Assembly (NCBI GenBank): GCA_001464895.1
Contig: LNEE01000013.1
Location: 148,183-212,182, forward strand
DNA from: Betaproteobacteria bacterium Ga0077532
GTDB taxonomy: Bacteria > Pseudomonadota > Gammaproteobacteria > Burkholderiales > Ga0077523
Reading direction: 5' to 3'
Length of the DNA: 64,000 bases
The notes under the pieces were generated by a model, which worked only from the letters and a program-made list of their open reading frames with translations, had not been told where the DNA came from and did not search any database. Made by a program: the position numbers and the translations under genes. Below are positions 10,101-21,438 of the stretch, piece after piece; position 1 is the first letter of the stretch; each line of letters begins with the position of its first letter.

Positions 10101-11034
10101 GGCGTGGACCGAGGTGAGTCACGCCATCCAGAAGCTTCGCGACAATCCGGGATGTGCGGACGACGAACTCGCCCGTATCGACGACCTCGAGGATCCCGGC
10201 CTTCACGCGCATCTGACGTTCGACGCGGCCGAGGACATCGCGGCGCCGTTCATCGCCACCGGCGCCCGTCCGCGCGTCGCGATCCTGCGGGAGCAGGGCG
10301 TGAACGGGCAGATGGAGATGGCGGCGGCATTCCATCGCGCCGGGTTCGAGGCGGTGGACGTGCACATGAGCGACATCCTCGGCGCGCGGACGAAGCTGTC
10401 GGGGTTCCGCGGCCTGGCCGCCTGTGGCGGTTTCTCGTACGGCGACGTGCTCGGCGCGGGCGAGGGCTGGGCGAAGTCGATTCTTTTCCACAGCCGTGCG
10501 CACGACGAGTTCGAGGGGTTCTTCGCCCGCGAGGACACCTTCGGGCTGGGCGTGTGCAACGGCTGCCAGATGATGAGCAACCTGCACGATCTCATCCCTG
10601 GCGCGCGCGACTGGCCGCACTTCGTCCGCAATTCGTCAGAGCAGTTCGAGGCACGCGTCGCGATGGTCGAGGTGATGCCGTCGCCGTCGATCTTCCTGTC
10701 GGGGATGGCCGGGAGCCGCATCCCGGTCGTGGTTTCGCACGGGGAAGGGCGGGCGGAGTTCGCGACGCCGGCGACCCGTCGGGCAGCGCGGCCGCTGTAC
10801 GCACTCTGCTACACCGACAACCGTGGTGCGGTGACCGAGGCGTACCCCATGAATCCGAACGGGTCACCGGAGGGCGTCGCGGGGCTGACGACGCCGGACG
10901 GCCGGTTCACGATCATGATGCCGCACCCCGAACGCGTGCACCGCACCGTGCAGATGTCGTGGCACCCGGAAGGCTGGGGCGAGGATTCACCATGGATGCG
11001 CATGTTCCGGAACGCGCGTCGCTGGGTGGGGTGA
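7141..11034 (+). CDS. purL: phosphoribosylformylglycinamidine synthase (large, single-chain PurL)
   Basis: FGAM synthase carries out the fourth step of purine synthesis, turning FGAR, glutamine and ATP into FGAM. The 1297-aa chain is the large proteobacterial form: N-terminal domain, linker, two AIRS-like ATP-binding halves, and a C-terminal class I glutaminase. Landmarks are [13 protein letters not shown] near residue 80, [10 protein letters not shown] near 298, and the glutaminase nucleophile Cys1139 in VCNGCQMM with His1262 and Glu1264 in HPERVHR. The start at 7141 (MTQILRM) matches the beginning of known PurL proteins; the Shine-Dalgarno is weak (GAGG about 15 bases upstream). It appears to be a single-gene transcript ending at the terminator at 11066-11093. 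Confidence 0.97.
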   Translation: MTQILRMQGRNALSSFRLLKMLRLLRTIEPSISAFDACYWHFAEVSRPLAGGEVSRLQRLLTYGPSARPTLTSGHNWLVIPRFGTISPWSSKATNIARNCGLDAVLRLERGIAYTVLITKPMPPERITALKARLHDRMTEIVLDDIERADKLFQHVRAKPLATVDVLAGGRDALVAADAALGLALSPDEIDYLLESFRAEARNPTDVELMMFAQANSEHCRHKIFNASWTIDGAPQPHSLFQMIRHTHATHPEHTVVAYSDNAAVMEGAEVARFRPDADGVYRSRSEATHILMKVETHNHPTAIAPYPGAATGAGGEIRDEGATGRGAKPKAGLTGFTTSHLRIPGRLQPWESFDPGRPGRIASPLDIMIEGPIGGAAFNNEFGRPNLTGYFRTYEQQAHGRVYGYHKPIMIAGGLGSIRADQVEKFPLPPGTALVQLGGPGMLIGLGGGAASSMATGANTESLDFDSVQRGNAEIQRRCQEVIDRCWALGEESPILSIHDVGAGGLSNALPELVHGADRGAVFDLRKVPSEEPGMTPLQIWCNESQERYVLAVRADRLPVFEEICARERCPFAVVGSATEETRLIVEDPKFRNRPVDMDLGVLLGKPPKMHRDAIREARKGSPFATAGVTLSDALERVLRFPAVASKAFLITIGDRSVGGLTARDQMVGRWQVPVADLAVTLMGFEGYEGEAMAMGERTPIAVLDGPASGRMAVGEALTNIAAARIGSISRVKLSANWMAAAGQPGEDAALFDTVKAVGLELCPALGVSIPVGKDSLSMRTTWQTASGDSQQVTAPLSLIVTAFARVEDARGTLTPELQRVAEDTRLLIVDLGAGRNRLAGSVLAQVYDALGETVPDVDDAARLRAFFETVQSLNAEGRVLAYHDRSDGGLAITLAEMMFATRVGLNVEIGALTANGGAIAALFSEELGAVLQVHADQLASVVDAFRSAGLADCVHEIGTVNREGYLRVFERGEEILTVSGPVMQKAWTEVSHAIQKLRDNPGCADDELARIDDLEDPGLHAHLTFDAAEDIAAPFIATGARPRVAILREQGVNGQMEMAAAFHRAGFEAVDVHMSDILGARTKLSGFRGLAACGGFSYGDVLGAGEGWAKSILFHSRAHDEFEGFFAREDTFGLGVCNGCQMMSNLHDLIPGARDWPHFVRNSSEQFEARVAMVEVMPSPSIFLSGMAGSRIPVVVSHGEGRAEFATPATRRAARPLYALCYTDNRGAVTEAYPMNPNGSPEGVAGLTTPDGRFTIMMPHPERVHRTVQMSWHPEGWGEDSPWMRMFRNARRWVG

Positions 11035-11065
11035 GTCCGGCGGGCGGCATGTCCGACCACCAATG

Positions 11066-11093
11066 AAAAAGGGCAGCCTAGGCTGCCCTTTTC
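11066..11093. terminator. bidirectional intrinsic terminator between purL and ppiC-like gene
   Basis: A perfect 8-bp stem GGGCAGCC/GGCTGCCC with a 2-base centre is flanked by AAAAA on the left and TTTT on the right, so it can act for convergent purL (+) and the peptidylprolyl isomerase operon (-). Confidence 0.85.
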
Positions 11094-11135
11094 TCATGCG
11101 CTTCCATTGCCACGGAAGCGCTGCCTACACGGCGA

Positions 11136-11948
11136 TCACTCCACCGTCGCGGCCTGCCGCAGACTGTCCACCAACTCGTCGCGCTGACGGCCGAGCACCT
11201 GCTTCTGGACCTGATCCTTCACATCCTCGAAGGCCGGGAACTGAGGCGAGCGGACATCGTCCATGCGGATGATGTGGTAGCCGTACTGGGTCTTCACGAG
11301 GCCGCTCGTCTGGCCCTTCTCGAGCGTCTTCATCGCGTCGGCGAAGGGCTTCACCAGGTTCGCGCCGTCGGTCCAGTCGAGTTCACCGCCCTTGGCCTTC
11401 GAGCCGGTGTCCTCGGACTTCTTCTTCGCGAGATCCTCGAACTTCGCACCCTTCTTCAATTGCGCGAGGACGGCCTTCGCGTCGGCTTCCTTCTTGATCA
11501 GGATGTGGCGGGCCTTGTACTCGCGGGCGTTCGGGTCGAATTGCTCAGCCTTGATCTTGTCGTACTCGGCCTTCAGGTCGGCTTCGGTCGGCTCGTTGGA
11601 CCGCAGGTAGTCTTCGAGGAACGCGTTCACCAGCACCTGCTGCTTCGCGAGGTCCATCTGGACCTGATACTCGACCGACTTGTCGAGACCCTTGCGCACG
11701 GCTTCCTGCGTAATGATCTCGCGGGTGATGAGCGCTTCACGGAGTTGCTTGCGGCTCTCCGGCGTCTCCTTCTGGCCCTGACCCGACTGGGCCTGCATCC
11801 TGGATACGAAATCGAAGCGCGCCTGCGGGATCGGGACACCGTTCACGATGGCGAGGGTGCTGCCGGACTCCTCGGCATTGCACGCGCCGAGGAAAGCGAT
11901 ACCGCAAAGGCTGAGGGCCGCGAGCGCGGAGGGCTTGACGAAACGCAT
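11136..11948 (-). CDS. parvulin-type peptidylprolyl isomerase, predicted lipoprotein
   Basis: A 270-aa PpiC/parvulin foldase. It starts MRFVKPSALAA with a lipoprotein signal peptide and a lipobox LGAC, so the mature protein would be anchored by Cys22 in the periplasm. An N-terminal SurA-like helical region is followed by the rotamase domain (about 135-240) with RHILIK, GGELDWTDG and TQYGYHIIRM motifs. The start at 11948 is supported by GGAAGGA upstream; the frame extends further but without homology. It is the last gene of the yciB-yciI-bolA-ppiC minus-strand group, a neighbourhood known in betaproteobacteria. It likely helps fold outer-membrane or secreted proteins. Confidence 0.9.
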   Translation of the reverse strand: MRFVKPSALAALSLCGIAFLGACNAEESGSTLAIVNGVPIPQARFDFVSRMQAQSGQGQKETPESRKQLREALITREIITQEAVRKGLDKSVEYQVQMDLAKQQVLVNAFLEDYLRSNEPTEADLKAEYDKIKAEQFDPNAREYKARHILIKKEADAKAVLAQLKKGAKFEDLAKKKSEDTGSKAKGGELDWTDGANLVKPFADAMKTLEKGQTSGLVKTQYGYHIIRMDDVRSPQFPAFEDVKDQVQKQVLGRQRDELVDSLRQAATVE

Positions 11949-12056
11949 GAGTGGATCCTTCCGATGGTCTGACGGGTGGTCGCCGCGCCCCTTGCCGGTG
12001 GGCTCGGGACCGCCCCTCGCCGGTAGGCTCGGGACATTTGGTCGGCGCATCGTTCT

Positions 12057-12344
12057 TCAGCCGGGGGCGGATGGTTCCGCCTCATCCGGGGCGTGGGCAT
12101 CGATGGCCAGCGCATGAATGCGCGCGGGCATCAAATCGCGCAGCGGATCATACACCAGCCTATGACGGGCGATCCTGCTCAGCCCGATGAAGCGGGGGGA
12201 GACGATGACCACCTGAAAGTGCCCGCCGCCGCTCTCCGCCGCACCTGCGTGGCCGGCATGGTCCGCACTGTCGTCGAACACTTCGAGGCTCTCCGGATCG
12301 AGCACCAGCAGCCGCGCGCGGATCTCGTCTGCCAGCGATGTCAT
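12057..12344 (-). CDS. BolA family protein
   Basis: A 95-aa BolA-like protein. The family works with monothiol glutaredoxins in Fe-S cluster trafficking and stress responses in the cytoplasm. The hallmark region FIGLSRIARHRLVYDPL (about residues 51-67) and the following IHAL motif match the BolA fold; the N-terminal half has a His/Gly-rich loop. The ATG overlaps the stop codon of the upstream yciI-like gene (ATGA at 12341-12344), so translation is probably coupled. The downstream neighbour is the lipoprotein foldase. Confidence 0.9.
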   Translation of the reverse strand: MTSLADEIRARLLVLDPESLEVFDDSADHAGHAGAAESGGGHFQVVIVSPRFIGLSRIARHRLVYDPLRDLMPARIHALAIDAHAPDEAEPSAPG

Positions 12345-12640
12345 GGGAGCACCTGCACGAAGGGTTTCACCGTGACGCGGGCGAACACGCCCTGGGTCAC
12401 ATAGGGGTCAGCGTGGATCCACGCGGTGGCGGCTTCCAGCGATTCGAACTCCGCGACGATGAGGCTGCCGCTCATGCCCGCAGGGCCGGGGTCTGGCGCG
12501 TCGATCGCCGGGAACGGGCCCGCGAGGACCACGCGGCCCGCCGAGACGAGTTCACGCATCCGTTCCAGATGGGCAGGGCGCGCCGCGACGCGCATCGGCA
12601 GGCTGTCGGGAACGTCTTCGGCGACGATGGCGTAGAGCAT
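12341..12640 (-). CDS. YciI family protein
   Basis: A 99-aa protein of the YciI/YCII dimeric ferredoxin-like fold, starting MLYAIVAED. The family residues visible are the His in RPAHLERM and the Asp/His of ADPY in WIHADPYV, the putative active-site pair. Its biochemical role is not established in the family. It starts 2 bases after the end of yciB and overlaps bolA by 4 bases, so all three belong to one transcript. An in-frame extension to 12958 lies inside yciB in another frame and is not real. Confidence 0.88.
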   Translation of the reverse strand: MLYAIVAEDVPDSLPMRVAARPAHLERMRELVSAGRVVLAGPFPAIDAPDPGPAGMSGSLIVAEFESLEAATAWIHADPYVTQGVFARVTVKPFVQVLP

Positions 12641-12642
12641 GG

Positions 12643-13269
12643 CTATTTCTTCTCTTCCTGATCGATGTAGCGGGACAGGACCACGCCTTGAGCGAGCGCG
12701 AACACGACCATCAGACCCATGCCACCGAAGAGCTTGAACTTCACCCACGCCGACTCCGAGAAATTGAAGGCGACGTAGAGGTTCAGCACGCCCATGAACA
12801 GGAAGAAACCGACCCAGCTGAGGTTGAGGCGTACCCAGAGACGATCGGGCAGCTCGATCTGCCCCTGGGTCATCGCCTGGATCAGGTTTCGTTTGAAGGC
12901 GAGGGCCGACACGAGGAGCGTCACGCCGAACGCCCAGTAGAGAACCGTGGGCTTCCATTTGATGAAGGTCGGATCGCGGAAGGCGAGGGTCAGGCCGCCC
13001 ATCACCACGATGATGCCGAGGCTGATCCAGAGCATCTTGTCGACCTTCTTGCCGCGCATTAGCAACCAGCCCACCTGTCCGATGGTCGCGACGATCGCGC
13101 AGAGGGTCGCGAGGAGGATGGGCGCCTGCTTCGCGGGCAGGTCCGTCCCGAGTCCGAGACCGCCGAGCAGTGTCGCCGTGAGTGCGGCCGTGGCGTCGGG
13201 CGAGCGTTCGCCGAGCGAGTAGGCGGCGAAGAAGATGAAGACCGGGATGAGGTCGAATAGGAACTTCAT
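12643..13269 (-). CDS. yciB: inner membrane-spanning protein YciB (septation protein A / IspZ family)
   Basis: A 208-aa integral inner-membrane protein with about five hydrophobic helices. It starts MKFLFDLIPVFIFF, the very conserved beginning of the family, and contains IKWKPTVLYWAF and the WVRLNLSWVGFF segment typical of YciB. The family is linked to cell envelope synthesis and division, and was named for a septation defect in Shigella; the molecular activity is unknown. The frame is open much further upstream but homology fixes the start at 13269. First gene of the yciB-yciI-bolA-ppiC operon. Confidence 0.93.
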   Translation of the reverse strand: MKFLFDLIPVFIFFAAYSLGERSPDATAALTATLLGGLGLGTDLPAKQAPILLATLCAIVATIGQVGWLLMRGKKVDKMLWISLGIIVVMGGLTLAFRDPTFIKWKPTVLYWAFGVTLLVSALAFKRNLIQAMTQGQIELPDRLWVRLNLSWVGFFLFMGVLNLYVAFNFSESAWVKFKLFGGMGLMVVFALAQGVVLSRYIDQEEKK

Positions 13270-13395
13270 GGCGGGGGCGGGGAAAGGGGACTGCCGATTA
13301 TGGGGGGGCGCACAGGGGCTGTCCACGCACGCGCCGACCGCGATGCGCGGGCTACACTCGCCCCTTTTTCGACGAATCCCTACGGAGGAAAACCC

Positions 13396-13803
13396 ATGTC
13401 GATGGTGAAGCTCACCGAGTACGAGGATGCGAGCCCGGAGGTGAAGGCCGTGTTCGACGACATCATGGCGACGCGCAAGGTGGACTGGATCAACAACATC
13501 TGGAAGGCGCTCGCCGCACACCCGCCGACGCTGAAGCGCATCTGGGAGCAGGTGAAGGACGTCATGGGGCCCGGTGGTCGACTCGACCCGCTCACGAAGG
13601 AACTCATCTACGTGGCGGTGAGCATGACCAACAACTGCGAGTACTGCATCCAGTCGCACACCGCCTCGGCCCGCAAGAAAGGCATGGACGACGAGATCTT
13701 CGGCGAGCTGGCCGCCATCGTCGCGCTCGCGAACCAGACCAACCGCCTCGCGATCGCCTACCAGATCGACGTGGACGATGCCTTCAAGCCGAAGTTCGAC
13801 TGA
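13396..13803 (+). CDS. carboxymuconolactone decarboxylase / AhpD family protein
   Basis: A 135-aa all-helical protein of the AhpD-like family. The redox motif CEYCIQSH (CxxC plus a His three residues on) is in the middle, as in AhpD alkylhydroperoxidases, rather than the decarboxylase type that lacks the cysteines. The start at 13396 has an excellent Shine-Dalgarno GGAGGAAA. It is 3 bases upstream of a nitroreductase gene, which in turn overlaps a HAD phosphatase gene, so the three form an operon. A peroxide- or thiol-linked redox role is likely but the substrate is unknown. Confidence 0.9.
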   Translation: MSMVKLTEYEDASPEVKAVFDDIMATRKVDWINNIWKALAAHPPTLKRIWEQVKDVMGPGGRLDPLTKELIYVAVSMTNNCEYCIQSHTASARKKGMDDEIFGELAAIVALANQTNRLAIAYQIDVDDAFKPKFD

Positions 13804-13806
13804 CCC

Positions 13807-14496
13807 ATGAACGAACCCCTCCCACCATCCGCTGCAGTCCTCGACGATCTCCTGCGCACCCGGTTCAGCTGCCGCGCCTATCGGCCCGATCCCGTGCCTC
13901 GGGCTGTGATCGAGGCGGCACTCGGCACGGCACTCCGCACGCCCTCCTGGTGCAACACGCAGCCGTGGCAGGTCGATGTGCTTTCCGGTGCCGCCCTCCA
14001 GGCGTTCACGACGGAGCTTCACGCCACCCTCGCCGCCGATGCCCCGGCGAATGCGGACTTTCCCTTCCCCGCTGCGTACGTCGGTGATTACCGCGAGCGC
14101 CGCAAGGTGTGCGGCGTGCAGCTTTACCAGGCGCTCGGCATTGCGCGTGAAGATCGGGCCCGCGCCCGCGAGCAGTCGCTCGAGAACTACCGCTGCTTCG
14201 GCGCGCCCCACGCGGCGATCGTCACCACCGACGCCTCACTCGGCTTCTACGGCGGTGTCGACTGCGGACTGTTCCTCATGAGCTTCCTCCTGGCGCTGCA
14301 GGCGCAGGGCGTCGACAGCATCCCGCAGGCGGCCCTGGCGTCACACCCGGATGTCGTGCGCCGGCACATCCCGCTTGCCGACGATCGACGTGTCGTGTTC
14401 GGTGTCTCGTTCGGCTACGGAGATCACGCGCAGCCGGTGAACGGGTACCGCACCGCCCGCGTCGGGCTTGCCGAAGCCGTCCGCTTCCTAGAATGA
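13807..14496 (+). CDS. nitroreductase family protein
   Basis: A 229-aa FMN-dependent oxidoreductase of the nitroreductase superfamily. The N-terminal RTRFSCRAYRPDPVP and PSWCNTQPWQ segments are the phosphate- and flavin-contacting regions, and the C-terminal GVSFGYGDHAQPVNGYRT segment is typical of the family. The reaction is probably NAD(P)H-dependent two-electron reduction of a nitro or quinone compound, but the substrate is not visible. It starts 3 bases after the AhpD-like gene and its stop overlaps the HAD gene start (ATGA at 14493). Confidence 0.9.
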   Translation: MNEPLPPSAAVLDDLLRTRFSCRAYRPDPVPRAVIEAALGTALRTPSWCNTQPWQVDVLSGAALQAFTTELHATLAADAPANADFPFPAAYVGDYRERRKVCGVQLYQALGIAREDRARAREQSLENYRCFGAPHAAIVTTDASLGFYGGVDCGLFLMSFLLALQAQGVDSIPQAALASHPDVVRRHIPLADDRRVVFGVSFGYGDHAQPVNGYRTARVGLAEAVRFLE

Positions 14497-15131
14497 CGGG
14501 CGCGGAGCGGGCGCCGGCCATCGACGCCGTCCTCTTCGACCTCGGCGGCGTGCTCATCGACTGGAATCCCCGCCACGTGTATCGAGAGCACTTCGGCCGC
14601 GACGGGGCGGCCATGGAGGCCTTCCTCGACAGCGTCGTGCCGATGACGTGGAACCACGAAATGGATGCCGGGAAGCCCTTCGACGACGCGGTGCGTGAGC
14701 GGCAGTTGCTGTTTCCCGAGCACGCAGACCTGATCGCCCTGTGGCGCGACCGGTGGCCGGACATGCTCGGCGGACCCATCGAGCCGACGGTGGGGTTGCT
14801 GCGGGAGCTGCGAGGCGCAGGACGGCGACTCCTCGCGCTGACGAACTGGTCTGCCGAAACCTTCCCGGTGGCGCGCGCCCGCTATGGGTTCCTCGACTGG
14901 TTCGAGTCCATCTTCGTCTCCGGCGAGGAACGTCTTGCGAAGCCCGATCCGCGCTTCTTCGAGCTGGCGATTGCGCGGGCTGCGCTGGTGCCATCGCGGA
15001 CGCTTTTCATCGACGACAACGTGGCGAACATTGGAACGGCGGCAGCCATGGGGTTCGACACGCATCGCTTCGTCGAACCTGAAGGCCTGCGAAGCGCATT
15101 GGTCGAGCGGCGGTTGCTGTCCGGCGCGTGA
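14493..15131 (+). CDS. HAD superfamily phosphatase (YihX-like)
   Basis: A 212-aa haloacid dehalogenase-type hydrolase. Motif I is VLFDLGGVLIDW (nucleophile Asp in the FDLGxV form seen in YihX sugar phosphatases), motif II is LTNWS, motif III has the Lys of LAKPDPRFF, and motif IV is LFIDDNVANI. A helical cap lies between motifs I and II. It probably dephosphorylates a small phosphorylated metabolite. Its ATG overlaps the nitroreductase stop, so it is the last gene of that operon; a repeat array follows 45 bases later. Confidence 0.9.
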   Translation: MTGAERAPAIDAVLFDLGGVLIDWNPRHVYREHFGRDGAAMEAFLDSVVPMTWNHEMDAGKPFDDAVRERQLLFPEHADLIALWRDRWPDMLGGPIEPTVGLLRELRGAGRRLLALTNWSAETFPVARARYGFLDWFESIFVSGEERLAKPDPRFFELAIARAALVPSRTLFIDDNVANIGTAAAMGFDTHRFVEPEGLRSALVERRLLSGA

Positions 15132-15175
15132 GTCACAGCCCATATCCGCGCCCGGAGTCCACTGAGGTCATCACA

Positions 15176-15730
15176 ACCCCCGTGGGTCGGGCACTGCCCG
15201 ACGCCCTCGCGCCTGGATTCGCCGCTGTGCCCAAGCTCACGCCGCGTCGAGCGATGCTCGACCCACGAAGGGCCCTCGTCACTGGATGCATCGACGCTGG
15301 AAGCAATCCCGTGGGTCGGGCACTGCCCGACGCCCGCGTTCCTGGATTCATCGCTGTGCCCAAGCTCACGCAGCGTCGAGCGATGCTCGACCCACGAAGG
15401 GCCCTCGTCACTGGATGCGTCGACGCTGGAAGGAATCCCGTGGGTCGGGTACTGCCCGACGCCAGCGCGCCTGGATTCGCCACTGTGCCCATGCCATCGC
15501 CGCGTCGAGCGATGCTCGACCCACGAAGGGCCCCCGCCACTGGATGCGTCGACGCTGAAAACAACCCCCGTGGGTCGGGCACTGCCCGACGCCCGCGCGC
15601 CTGGATTCGCCGCTGCGCCCAAGCTCACGCCGCGTCGAGCGATGCTCGTCCCACGAAGGGCCCCCGCCACTGGATGCATCGACGCTGAAAACAACCCCCG
15701 TGGGTCGGGCACTGCCCGACGCCCATGCAG
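15176..15730. repeat. tandem array of palindromic ~130-bp units (REP/BIME-like), locus 1
   Basis: Four full units and a truncated fifth begin at about 15181, 15310, 15439, 15569 and 15699, so the period is 129-130 bases. Each unit has a left arm, CGTGGGTCGGGCA then TGCCCGAC (hairpin), and about 45 bases later a right arm GTCGAGC-GAT-GCTCGAC then CCACG (second hairpin). The right arm is the left-arm motif inverted, so each unit is two inverted REP-like copies (positions 15181-15267 for the first) plus a ~42-base spacer that is itself conserved. Related copies occur at 55618-55990 and 63840-64000. The open frame across the array is a by-product of the 43-codon period and is not a gene. Confidence 0.92.
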
Positions 15731-15877
15731 GTACCTCGCCGCGTTCGCTCCGATCCGTCGGGCTCGCCGTGATTGCGCCCGATGTGCCCCGCACGCGAGA
15801 ATCCCGATTCACCGGCGAACGCAGGCATGTCACCCGACGCGCGCGCCGGCCCCCCGCATTCCCATCGAGAGGCTGCC

Positions 15878-17059
15878 ATGGCATTCCAGGACTATCCCGT
15901 AGACACGCTGATGAACATCACCGCGCGTCCGGAGATCGTCTTCGTGCGCGGAGAAGGTTCGTGGCTGGAAGACCACACGGGGCGACGCTATCTCGACTTC
16001 GTCCAGGGCTGGGCGGTCAACTGTCTCGGGCATTCACCCGCCGTGGTCGTGGAAGCCCTGGAACGCCAGGCGCGCAAGCTCATCAATCCGAGTCCCGCGT
16101 TCTACAACGAGGAGTCGATCGCACTCGCGGCGCGCCTCGTGCGGCTGTCGTGCTTCCAGCGCGTGTTCTTCGCGAACAGCGGCGCCGAGGCCAACGAGGG
16201 TGCCATCAAGCTCGCGCGGCGCTGGGGTCGGAAGTTCCGCAGCGGCGCGTACGAAATCATCACGTTCGACCGGTCCTTCCACGGCCGCACCATCGCGACC
16301 ATGTCGGCGTCGGGCAAGCCCGGCTGGGACACGCTCTTTGCCCCGCAGGTGCCCGGCTTCCCGAAGGCGATCCTGAACGACATCGAGTCCGTGGAGCGGC
16401 TCATCGGGCCCAAGACGGTGGCCGTGATGCTGGAGCCCGTGCAGGGCGAGGCGGGCGTGTATCCGGCAGATCTGGAGTTCATGCAGGCGCTGCGCGAACT
16501 CACGCGCGAGCGGCATCTGCTGCTGATCTGCGACGAGGTGCAGACGGGTGTTGGCCGCACCGGGACGCTCTTCGCGTACCAGCAGTACGGCATCGAGCCG
16601 GACATCATGACGCTCGGCAAGGGCATTGGCGGTGGCGTCCCGCTCGCAGCCCTGCTGGCGCGCGAGGCCGTGAGCGTCTTCGAGCACGGTGATCAGGGCG
16701 GTACGTACAACGGCAACCCGCTGATGTGCGCGGTAGGCAGCGCCGTGATCGATGCGGTCTCGAAGCCCGAGTTCCTCGGGAACGTGCGGGCCACCGGTGA
16801 CTATCTGGCGGGCCGCCTCACCGATCTCTCGAATCGGTTGGGGCTGAAGGGGGATCGCGGTCGCGGCCTGCTGCGTGCGCTGGATCTCGGCGCCGATCTT
16901 GGCGCCCGCATCGTGGAACTGGCCCGCAACGACAGCCTGCTCATCAACTCCCCGCGGCCAGCGACGCTGCGCTTCATGTCGTCGCTGAACGTGACGCGCG
17001 GCGAGATCGATCTGATGGTGGAAGGCGTGGAACGGGCGATCGGCAAGGCGCGCGGCTGA
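15878..17059 (+). CDS. argD: acetylornithine / N-succinyl-DAP type aminotransferase (ArgD family)
   Basis: A 393-aa class III PLP aminotransferase, the size of acetylornithine aminotransferase, which converts N-acetylglutamate semialdehyde to N-acetylornithine in arginine synthesis. Visible are [16 protein letters not shown] (PLP phosphate contacts), EPVQGEAGV, the Asp-containing [12 protein letters not shown], the PLP lysine Lys248 in TLGKGIGGG, and GTYNGNPLM. The start at 15878 has GAGAGG upstream. It sits alone between the repeat array and the convergent acnA gene. ArgD relatives can also act on succinyl-DAP, so the exact substrate is inferred from the family. Confidence 0.88.
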   Translation: MAFQDYPVDTLMNITARPEIVFVRGEGSWLEDHTGRRYLDFVQGWAVNCLGHSPAVVVEALERQARKLINPSPAFYNEESIALAARLVRLSCFQRVFFANSGAEANEGAIKLARRWGRKFRSGAYEIITFDRSFHGRTIATMSASGKPGWDTLFAPQVPGFPKAILNDIESVERLIGPKTVAVMLEPVQGEAGVYPADLEFMQALRELTRERHLLLICDEVQTGVGRTGTLFAYQQYGIEPDIMTLGKGIGGGVPLAALLAREAVSVFEHGDQGGTYNGNPLMCAVGSAVIDAVSKPEFLGNVRATGDYLAGRLTDLSNRLGLKGDRGRGLLRALDLGADLGARIVELARNDSLLINSPRPATLRFMSSLNVTRGEIDLMVEGVERAIGKARG

Positions 17060-17094
17060 CGGCCCCCGCCTGGCGGGAAGGGCGCTAGCAACAA

Positions 17095-17121
17095 CACGGG
17101 CGGCGCCGGAGCACCGCCCGT
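17095..17121. terminator. hairpin between convergent argD and acnA
   Basis: A 9-bp GC stem CACGGGCGG/CCGCCCGTG with a 9-base loop lies between the two convergent stop codons. There is no T tract on either side, so it may protect 3' ends or help Rho-dependent ends rather than act as a classical terminator. Confidence 0.45.
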
Positions 17122-17130
17122 GGGTTGCGA

Positions 17131-19839
<2,709 letters not shown>

Positions 19840-19863
19840 GGGGCTTCTTCTCCGATTCCGATG

Positions 19864-19898
19864 GCGCCACGCGCCCGGCGTCCCGGGGCGCGTGGCGC
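19864..19898 (-). promoter_or_regulatory. intercistronic hairpin between prpD and acnA
   Basis: A perfect 13-bp stem (GCGCCACGCGCCC with its complement) and a 9-base loop sits between the prpD stop (19905) and the acnA start (19839). With no T tract it is more likely to stabilise the upstream mRNA or adjust the ratio of the two products than to terminate. Confidence 0.5.
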
Positions 19899-19904
19899 GG
19901 TTGC

Positions 19905-21356
19905 TTAGATGACGAACAGGTCGGTGAACTCGTGCACCGGCGTGGCTGCGAGCTTCTTCGCGTCCATGCACAGGTCGAGGATCGTGGCCTGCTGCTTCGT
20001 GGGGAACTTCCGCGCGAGGTTGGTCTTGAACTTCTCGACCAGCACGGGCATGCCTTCCTTGCGACGACGCTTGTGGCCGATCGGGTACTCGCACACGATC
20101 TCCTTCAGCTTCTTGCCGTCGTTGAACTCCACCGTGAGGGCATTGGCGATCGATCGCTTCTCGGGGTCGTGGTAGTCCTTCGTGAACGCCTTGTCTTCCA
20201 CGCAGACGATCTTGTCGCGCAGCTTGTCGATGCGCGGGTCCTTCGCGACGGCGTCCTCGTAGTCCTCGGCGGTCAGTCGACCGAAGAGGATGGGCACCGC
20301 CACCATGTACTGGATGCAGTGGTCGCGGTCCGCCGGGTTGTTCAGCGGGCCCTTCTTGTCGATGATCCGGATGCAGGCCTCGTGAGTGCGGATCGTGATC
20401 TTCTTGATGTCCGCAGCGGTCTTGCCGGCCTTCGCGAGCTGGTCGTGGATCTGCATCGCGCATTCCACGGCCGTCTGCGAATGGAACTCGGCGGGGAACG
20501 AGATCTTGAACAGCACGTTCTCCATTACATAGCTGCCGTACGGGCGCTGGAACTTGAAGGCATTGCCCTTGAACAGCACGTCGTAGAAGCCCCAGCCCTT
20601 GGCCGACAGCACCGACGGGTAGCCCATCTCGCCGGTCTTCGCGATGAGTGCGAGGCGCACGGCGCGGGACGTCGCGTCACCGGCGGCCCAGCTCTTGCGC
20701 GAGCCCGTGTTGGGGGTGTGACGATACGTGCGCAGCGCCTGGCCATCGACCCACGCGAGCGACACCGCATTGATGATCTCGTCACGCGTGAGACCGAGCA
20801 TCTGCGCGACGACGGCGGTGGAGGCGACCTTCACGAGCACCACGTGATCGAGGCCGACCTTGTTGAAACTGTTCTCGAGCGCGATGCAACCCTGGATCTC
20901 GTGGGCCTTGATCATCGCGGTGAGGACGTCCTGCATCGTCAGCGGCTTCTTGCCGGCGGCGACGGCGTTGCGCGAGAGCCAGTCGGCCGTCGCGAGGATG
21001 CCGCCAAGGTTGTCGGACGGGTGACCCCATTCCGCGGCGAGCCACGTGTCGTTGAAGTCGAGCCAGCGGATCATCGCGCCGATGTTGAACGCGGCCTGGA
21101 TCGGGTCGAGCTGGAACTGGGTGCCGGGCACCTTCGCGCCGTTCGGCACGACGGTGCCGGGGACGACCGGTCCGAGGAGCTTCGTGCACGCGGGATACTC
21201 GAGGGCTTCGAGACCGCAGCCGAGCGTGTCGATCAGGCAGTAGCGGGCCGTCTCGTAGGCGGTCTTGCTGGTGACCTTGTATTTGGTGACGTAGTCGACG
21301 ATGTCGGTCAGGACCTTGTCGGGTTTCGGACGAACGTTCGAGATGTGTGCGGACAT
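19905..21356 (-). CDS. prpD: 2-methylcitrate dehydratase
   Basis: PrpD (483 aa) removes water from 2-methylcitrate to give 2-methyl-cis-aconitate in the methylcitrate cycle for propionyl-CoA. Recognisable MmgE/PrpD segments are [13 protein letters not shown] near residue 40, the [19 protein letters not shown] stretch near 95 with the conserved Asp and His, and [13 protein letters not shown] in the middle. The ATG at 21356 begins [10 protein letters not shown]; the upstream GAGAGA is a fair ribosome site. It lies between prpC and acnA on the same strand, which supports the role directly. Confidence 0.95.
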   Translation of the reverse strand: MSAHISNVRPKPDKVLTDIVDYVTKYKVTSKTAYETARYCLIDTLGCGLEALEYPACTKLLGPVVPGTVVPNGAKVPGTQFQLDPIQAAFNIGAMIRWLDFNDTWLAAEWGHPSDNLGGILATADWLSRNAVAAGKKPLTMQDVLTAMIKAHEIQGCIALENSFNKVGLDHVVLVKVASTAVVAQMLGLTRDEIINAVSLAWVDGQALRTYRHTPNTGSRKSWAAGDATSRAVRLALIAKTGEMGYPSVLSAKGWGFYDVLFKGNAFKFQRPYGSYVMENVLFKISFPAEFHSQTAVECAMQIHDQLAKAGKTAADIKKITIRTHEACIRIIDKKGPLNNPADRDHCIQYMVAVPILFGRLTAEDYEDAVAKDPRIDKLRDKIVCVEDKAFTKDYHDPEKRSIANALTVEFNDGKKLKEIVCEYPIGHKRRRKEGMPVLVEKFKTNLARKFPTKQQATILDLCMDAKKLAATPVHEFTDLFVI

Positions 21357-21397
21357 GTGTGTTGTCTCTCAGTGACGAAGTGGGGGCGGCGAGGTCA

Positions 21398-21427
21398 CCC
21401 GCGGGCCGGCGCTGCCGGGGCCGCGGG
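21398..21427 (-). promoter_or_regulatory. intercistronic hairpin between prpC and prpD
   Basis: A 7-bp stem CCCGCGG/CCGCGGG encloses a further GC-rich region in the 82-base gap between prpC and prpD. It has no T tract. Together with the larger hairpin after prpD it suggests processing or stabilisation within the operon. Confidence 0.4.
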
Positions 21428-21438
21428 CTGCCGGGGCA

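Noticed and set aside
12643..14211. Long minus-strand frame running from yciB through the AhpD-like and nitroreductase genes
   Set aside because: Only the last 208 codons match YciB; the rest is antisense to two well-supported genes.
15128..15688. Open frame across the first repeat array that would encode a 43-residue tandem repeat protein
   Set aside because: The unit length of 129 bases equals 43 codons, so the frame stays open by chance. Similar frames are open on the other strand too, there is no ribosome site, and the hairpins explain the conservation.
15176..15730. CRISPR-like array
   Set aside because: Units are 129-130 bases with spacers that are themselves conserved, and no cas genes are present.
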